Source: CAYRIY01 sp964424335
Lineage (GTDB): Bacteria > Bacillota > Limnochordia > DTU080 > RSA5
Direction: 5' to 3'
DNA length: 10,455 nucleotides
Assembly: GCA_964424335.1 (NCBI GenBank)
Contig: CAYRIY010000113.1
Span: forward strand, 1 to 10,455
A model generated the notes under the pieces. It was not told the origin of the DNA, did no database searches, and saw only the letters and a program-made list of their open reading frames with translations. A program made the translations under genes and the position numbers. Below, one piece after another: positions 7,043 to 10,455 of this stretch; the first letter of the stretch is position 1; every line of letters begins with the position of its first letter.

Positions 7043-9153
7043 ACGTTGCTCCCGGGACCTACGTGCCGCAATCGGTCTTGCGATTGATGCAACGCATCCT
7101 CGCTTGTCGTGGAGGCCGCGGCGATCCGAAGCAGTAGCGCAGCGAAGCCCGTTCCAAAGAGCGATCCGAGAAGCAGGCCATAGCCTGTCCGCATCAGTGA
7201 AAGGTCGAGCGGGCTGTGCGCGTGGGCAAATGTGTTGATCACCGAGACGGGGCCCACCGTGCCGAGCAACACGAGGAGAAATAAGAGCGGTGCACGCCAC
7301 CGCCGGTACCCCGATGCGCCGACCAGGGCGTACGCTGCGATCATCGCGGGGTGGCCGATCAAAAACTCCTTGGTCCTCGGCCTCGCCGCAAACGTCTCCT
7401 CCAGAAACGTGCGAACCGCAACCTCAAATCCAAATGTCGGCAGGCCTTGATTGCCCGAGCGAAGCAAGTAAACCGCAAATACGCCGAGCGCGCCCGCGGC
7501 GACCGCCACGTGCCAAAGTTTGATCGGCATGGAAAAAGCCGCGAGCAATTTCTTCGTCTGGGAAACCCGCTGGCGATTCAAATCGGTCGAAGGGCGCGCC
7601 CACTCGAGCAAAAACGCGGCCGCCACGACCGCAAGGGGCGCCACGTACGCCGCTTTCACCCCTCGAAACTCCTCGATCTTGAGTAGAAAGCGGACGTCGT
7701 CAAGGGCGACGATGACCGCCATCGCCCCGCAAAGCGCAAGCGCGACGCTCACAGCAAAACCGATCCATCCGGGCCGCAACCCCGCCGCGATCGCCGGGCC
7801 CTTCGTCGCCGTCACATTTCGGACGCCCGCGCGGGCGCACGCCAAGCCGACGAGCGCGGCGAGGGGCGGGTAGATTACGGCCGCAAGGCCTGCCAACATC
7901 TGGCGGGCGAGCACGGTGTGGCCTTTCAACCAAAGCAAGAGAAAAACGATTGACACCGCTACAGCGCCCGCTGCGACTCGTCGTGCGTCAAGTCGCAGGC
8001 GAAAAACCTGGCCCACGAGCCAGGCGCCGGCCGCACCTGTCATCGCCGCCGAAAAGATCAAGATCCAAAGGGGCGAGCGGCCCGGTGGTCCGCCTACGGC
8101 CTCGATCCGCCCCAACTCGTAACCCGCTCCCCTGAGGCGGTCCGCGATGGCGCCGAGGTAGGCGATCGTCTCGTCCAGCGACGCGCCCGGATAGAGGCGC
8201 ACGTAAAGCAGTCGGACGCCCCGTTCACGAACGGCTCGCTCCCAGCGGCGCACCGCCACGTCTTGCCCGATCCGCGCCTGCATTTCCCCTTCCGTAATAC
8301 TATGGACGCGGACCGCACGGTAATCGAGGGATTTCGCCACTTCGCTTACCCCACGCTGCACGGCAAACTCGATCAATCCGACTGGGGCATCGAGCAACGC
8401 CAAGTAGCCGGCCACTTCGCCGAGCGCGTCGGGATACCCCGTCGCCGCAGCGCCCCAGAACACGATAGCGGCCGCCCCGTCGACTTGATCAATGGCGTCC
8501 TTGACTTGCTCGAGGCTCCGGCCATCGGTCGGGCGCAGCCGAGGAATGATGTCGAGTCCCGCTTCCCGAGCAGCTTCGAGGTCCCTTGGATTAAAACCGA
8601 GCGACACATTGGCCAGCGATTGCGTCCGTGGAAACTGCCAAAGGGCCACGCGTTCATCCGAAATCACGAGTTGGAATTGTTCAGGCAGGTTGCGCCCGAG
8701 CGCGTCCCAAAACCACGCGTCGTCGGTAGCCTTGAGGACTCCAAAGAGGTACGGCGACGCCTCGACCTGGTCCTGGGGAGGCCATTCGAGCGCTTCGTCG
8801 CGGTCGGTCGCTCGTCCGGGCGACCCGGGCTTGGCAAACGCTTCAAGTCCGCCATGGGTCAGCAAGAAGGCCCGGCCATCCTCGACTGCATGTTGCAGCG
8901 TGTACTCGTGGACGCCGACCGCAGTGACGCCGACGGAGCGAAGGGCGCCCAAAAACGCTTGTGTGGAAACGGATGCGCGCTCGGCTGCCGAGGAGACTTC
9001 TTCGAGGTCAACGGAGAGAATGACCGTACTTAGCGCGCGCTCATGCACGTGCCGCCCCCACATGGTTGTCGAGGCGACGGCCAGCGAGAGCAAGAACAAG
9101 GCGAGAACCGCGCTTAGACTGCGAGAGAGCTCAGACCGGCTCAAAAACCTCAA
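7039..9153 (-). CDS. DUF5693-family polytopic membrane protein with large extracytoplasmic domain
   Basis: This 704-residue protein has one N-terminal membrane segment (13-30), a soluble domain (about 31-358), then about nine membrane segments (roughly 361-384, 393-409, 418-441, 462-484, 501-518, 546-564, 601-616, 621-641, 656-678) and a short polar tail. Conserved-looking spots are RPRTKEFLIGHP (591-602) and FAHAHSPLD (642-650), both in the last membrane bundle. The soluble domain alternates strand-like and helix-like stretches (ILSVDL, VISDER, IVFWG, LYVRLY), which suggests a TIM-barrel-like fold. I recognise it as DUF5693 from memory, a family often next to csaB; its function is unknown. 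A role in SCWP export, polymerisation or attachment is only inferred from the neighbours. The TTG start at 9153 has GAGGTG 10 nt upstream. The C-terminus overlaps csaB by ATGA, so the two are translated together. Confidence 0.85.
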   Translation of the reverse strand: MRFLSRSELSRSLSAVLALFLLSLAVASTTMWGRHVHERALSTVILSVDLEEVSSAAERASVSTQAFLGALRSVGVTAVGVHEYTLQHAVEDGRAFLLTHGGLEAFAKPGSPGRATDRDEALEWPPQDQVEASPYLFGVLKATDDAWFWDALGRNLPEQFQLVISDERVALWQFPRTQSLANVSLGFNPRDLEAAREAGLDIIPRLRPTDGRSLEQVKDAIDQVDGAAAIVFWGAAATGYPDALGEVAGYLALLDAPVGLIEFAVQRGVSEVAKSLDYRAVRVHSITEGEMQARIGQDVAVRRWERAVRERGVRLLYVRLYPGASLDETIAYLGAIADRLRGAGYELGRIEAVGGPPGRSPLWILIFSAAMTGAAGAWLVGQVFRLRLDARRVAAGAVAVSIVFLLLWLKGHTVLARQMLAGLAAVIYPPLAALVGLACARAGVRNVTATKGPAIAAGLRPGWIGFAVSVALALCGAMAVIVALDDVRFLLKIEEFRGVKAAYVAPLAVVAAAFLLEWARPSTDLNRQRVSQTKKLLAAFSMPIKLWHVAVAAGALGVFAVYLLRSGNQGLPTFGFEVAVRTFLEETFAARPRTKEFLIGHPAMIAAYALVGASGYRRWRAPLLFLLVLLGTVGPVSVINTFAHAHSPLDLSLMRTGYGLLLGSLFGTGFAALLLRIAAASTTSEDALHQSQDRLRHVGPGSNV

Positions 9154-9188
9154 TAACGCGGCTCACCTCACTTCACGGCCGACCGCGG

Positions 9189-9917
9189 TCACGAGCCGGC
9201 GGCCGGCCGCCTGCCATAGATGAAGAGTTGGCCATCTTCGACCAAGAGGTCCTCCACAATCATCGGAATCGCCTCTTGATCCAATTCCAACGAAACCGCC
9301 CATTCCTTGGCGATCAGGTCGAGAAACAACGGCGGCACGGTCGTGTTTTCGACTTTTACCTCACGAGGAACGAACGCTACCGTGGTCCCACCGCCGACTC
9401 GAAACTCCCCGGCCACTCGGACCGCCAGGTCGCGCCCGAGCACGTTCATATTTCCCGTCAAGACAGCCCGGCCTCGATCGAGCGCAACTCGGAAAAACCG
9501 CGATTGATTGAACCGCTTCCAAAAGTACTCGTTCAAGTCGTCTTCCGCGATGACGAACGTGCCTCGCAACAGATCCGCATCGGTGACACGCACGCCTTCA
9601 CCTGCTACCAGCCGCCCCATGTCGAGCTTGATGTTGCGACCGTCGAGCAAAACCGCGTCCACGACCAGATCTCCAAACGCCACTCGGCGCAAGTCCAAGT
9701 TGACCGAGTCGATCTTGCCGCTCAGCATTTGATAAGCGGGGTAGGCGCTCACCTCGGCACGGATGATCTTGACGTCCCCAAACGAGCGGCGGAGCCCCTC
9801 GACGAGCCGGTTTTCGACGATTCCCGGCAAAAGGAGCTGCGTAGCTACCAAGATGCCGAGCGCGAGCGCGAACATGACGATAAAGCGACGGGTCCATCTT
9901 AGCAGAAGGCCCTTCAA
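9189..9917 (-). CDS. DUF2993 / LmeA-like lipid-binding protein, membrane-anchored
   Basis: This 242-residue protein has a basic start, one membrane segment (about 10-30), and a periplasmic-side domain in which short beta-strands alternate with phrases such as GKIDSVNLDLRRV, DAVLLDGRNIKLD and RVTDADL. This is the typical look of the DUF2993 family. LmeA of mycobacteria in that family binds phospholipid and supports mannan lipid maturation. The role in Firmicutes is not known to me, and a lipid-linked polymer role here is inference from the following csaB/tagA block. The TTG start at 9917 has AAGGGG 8 nt upstream (9931-9926), inside the end of prfB, and lies 3 nt past the prfB stop, so it is probably coupled to prfB. 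A 35-nt gap separates it from the DUF5693 gene. Confidence 0.75.
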   Translation of the reverse strand: MKGLLLRWTRRFIVMFALALGILVATQLLLPGIVENRLVEGLRRSFGDVKIIRAEVSAYPAYQMLSGKIDSVNLDLRRVAFGDLVVDAVLLDGRNIKLDMGRLVAGEGVRVTDADLLRGTFVIAEDDLNEYFWKRFNQSRFFRVALDRGRAVLTGNMNVLGRDLAVRVAGEFRVGGGTTVAFVPREVKVENTTVPPLFLDLIAKEWAVSLELDQEAIPMIVEDLLVEDGQLFIYGRRPAAGS

Positions 9918-9920
9918 CCG

Positions 9921-10455
9921 TTACGCCCCTTTTTTGGTCCGCAGATACGCCTCGATAAACGTGTCGATCTCGCCGTCCATCACACTTTGGACATTGCCGA
10001 CTTCGACGTCTGTGCGGTGATCCTTGACCATCGTATAGGGGCAAAAGACGTACGACCGGATTTGGCTCCCCCAGGCGATCTCGTTTTGCTCGCCTCGGAG
10101 CTCCTGGAGCTTCTCTTGTTGCTCCAGCATTTTTCGCTCCGCAAGGCGCGACCGCAAAATCTTCATGGCCGCATCCCGGTTGGCGTGCTGCGAACGCTCG
10201 GACTGGCACTGAACCACGATCCCGGTCGGCATGTGCGTGATGCGCACGGCTGAGCTCGTCTTGTTGACGTGCTGGCCGCCCGCGCCGCTCGCCCGGTACG
10301 TGTCGATCCGCAGATCGTTGGGGTCGAGGTCGACGCTGACGTCATCGTCCACTTCAGGCAACACATCGACCGATGCAAACGAAGTATGCCTCCGCCCCGA
10401 TGCGTCGAATGGGGAGATCCGAACCAGCCGGTGCACCCCTTTTTCCGCCTTGAGG
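9921..10455 (-). CDS. prfB: Peptide chain release factor 2 (RF2), C-terminal part, cut by the window edge
   Basis: RF2 recognises UGA and UAA stop codons and triggers peptide release on the ribosome. The visible 177 residues begin in LKAEKGVHRLVRI and contain the stop-recognition tripeptide SPF (visible residues 14-16), which marks RF2 rather than RF1. The catalytic GGQ lies at visible residues 59-61 (codons at 10280-10272) in the GAGGQHVNKT context, followed by the usual C-terminus. The N-terminal half is beyond the window, including the region where many prfB genes carry a programmed frameshift, so that cannot be assessed. It is the first visible gene of the long minus-strand run and ends 3 nt before the DUF2993 gene. 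Confidence 0.97.
   Translation of the reverse strand, partial: LKAEKGVHRLVRISPFDASGRRHTSFASVDVLPEVDDDVSVDLDPNDLRIDTYRASGAGGQHVNKTSSAVRITHMPTGIVVQCQSERSQHANRDAAMKILRSRLAERKMLEQQEKLQELRGEQNEIAWGSQIRSYVFCPYTMVKDHRTDVEVGNVQSVMDGEIDTFIEAYLRTKKGA

Noticed and set aside
7043..7300. An 86-residue N-terminal extension of csaB in the open frame
   Set aside because: It overlaps the C-terminus of the DUF5693 gene, has no family similarity, and the ATG at 7042 has a ribosome site and an ATGA overlap.
9181..9190. Perfect 10-bp palindrome GACCGCGGTC next to the DUF2993 stop, possible terminator or operator
   Set aside because: There is no loop, no T-run and no second copy; such short palindromes are expected by chance in GC-rich DNA.

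Overview
The window is about 10.5 kb of high-GC DNA in which every gene I can support lies on the minus strand. Reading from right to left, the order is prfB, a DUF2993/LmeA-like gene, a DUF5693-type membrane protein gene, csaB, tagA, a yitT-family gene, ctpB, a minJ-like gene, a divergent polysaccharide deacetylase gene and uvrB. The backbone prfB ... yitT ... ctpB, minJ ... uvrB matches the order known from Bacillus. Together with strong Shine-Dalgarno sites, abundant GTG/TTG starts, CsaB and a Gram-positive LexA-type box, this points to a high-GC member of the Bacillales, for example an Alicyclobacillus- or Kyrpidia-like lineage. That placement is inference; no rRNA gene is present. CtpB and MinJ fit a rod-shaped, probably spore-forming cell.

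Layout: (1) 10455-4259 is one tightly packed run, prfB - lmeA-like - DUF5693 - csaB - tagA - yitT. It shows a 3-nt gap, a 35-nt gap, an ATGA overlap, a GTGA overlap and an 11-nt overlap. (2) A promoter at 4211-4240 opens a second run, ctpB - minJ - polysaccharide deacetylase, with 9- and 12-nt gaps. (3) A promoter at 382-410, whose -35 box lies in the last codons of the deacetylase gene, plus a LexA-like box at 348-361, opens the uvrB unit.

How the genes fit together: TagA adds ManNAc to undecaprenyl-PP-GlcNAc and CsaB adds the pyruvate ketal that SLH-domain proteins bind. The central block therefore looks like a secondary-cell-wall-polymer (SCWP) module placed between prfB and yitT. The DUF5693 and DUF2993 proteins are probable membrane or envelope partners. 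CtpB, MinJ and the deacetylase add envelope proteolysis, division-site placement and polysaccharide processing. UvrB is SOS-type DNA repair.

Two problems affect how the window should be read. A 100-N run (1282-1381) is flanked by exactly the same 55 bp on both sides. It is almost certainly an assembly artefact, and removing the Ns and one copy restores a single 349-residue deacetylase. Second, uvrB has an in-frame TAA at codon 84 followed by perfectly conserved UvrB sequence, so it is either a genuine nonsense mutation or a base-call error. I saw no RNA gene, CRISPR array, insertion sequence or convincing terminator, and no gene-free stretch longer than 300 bases.
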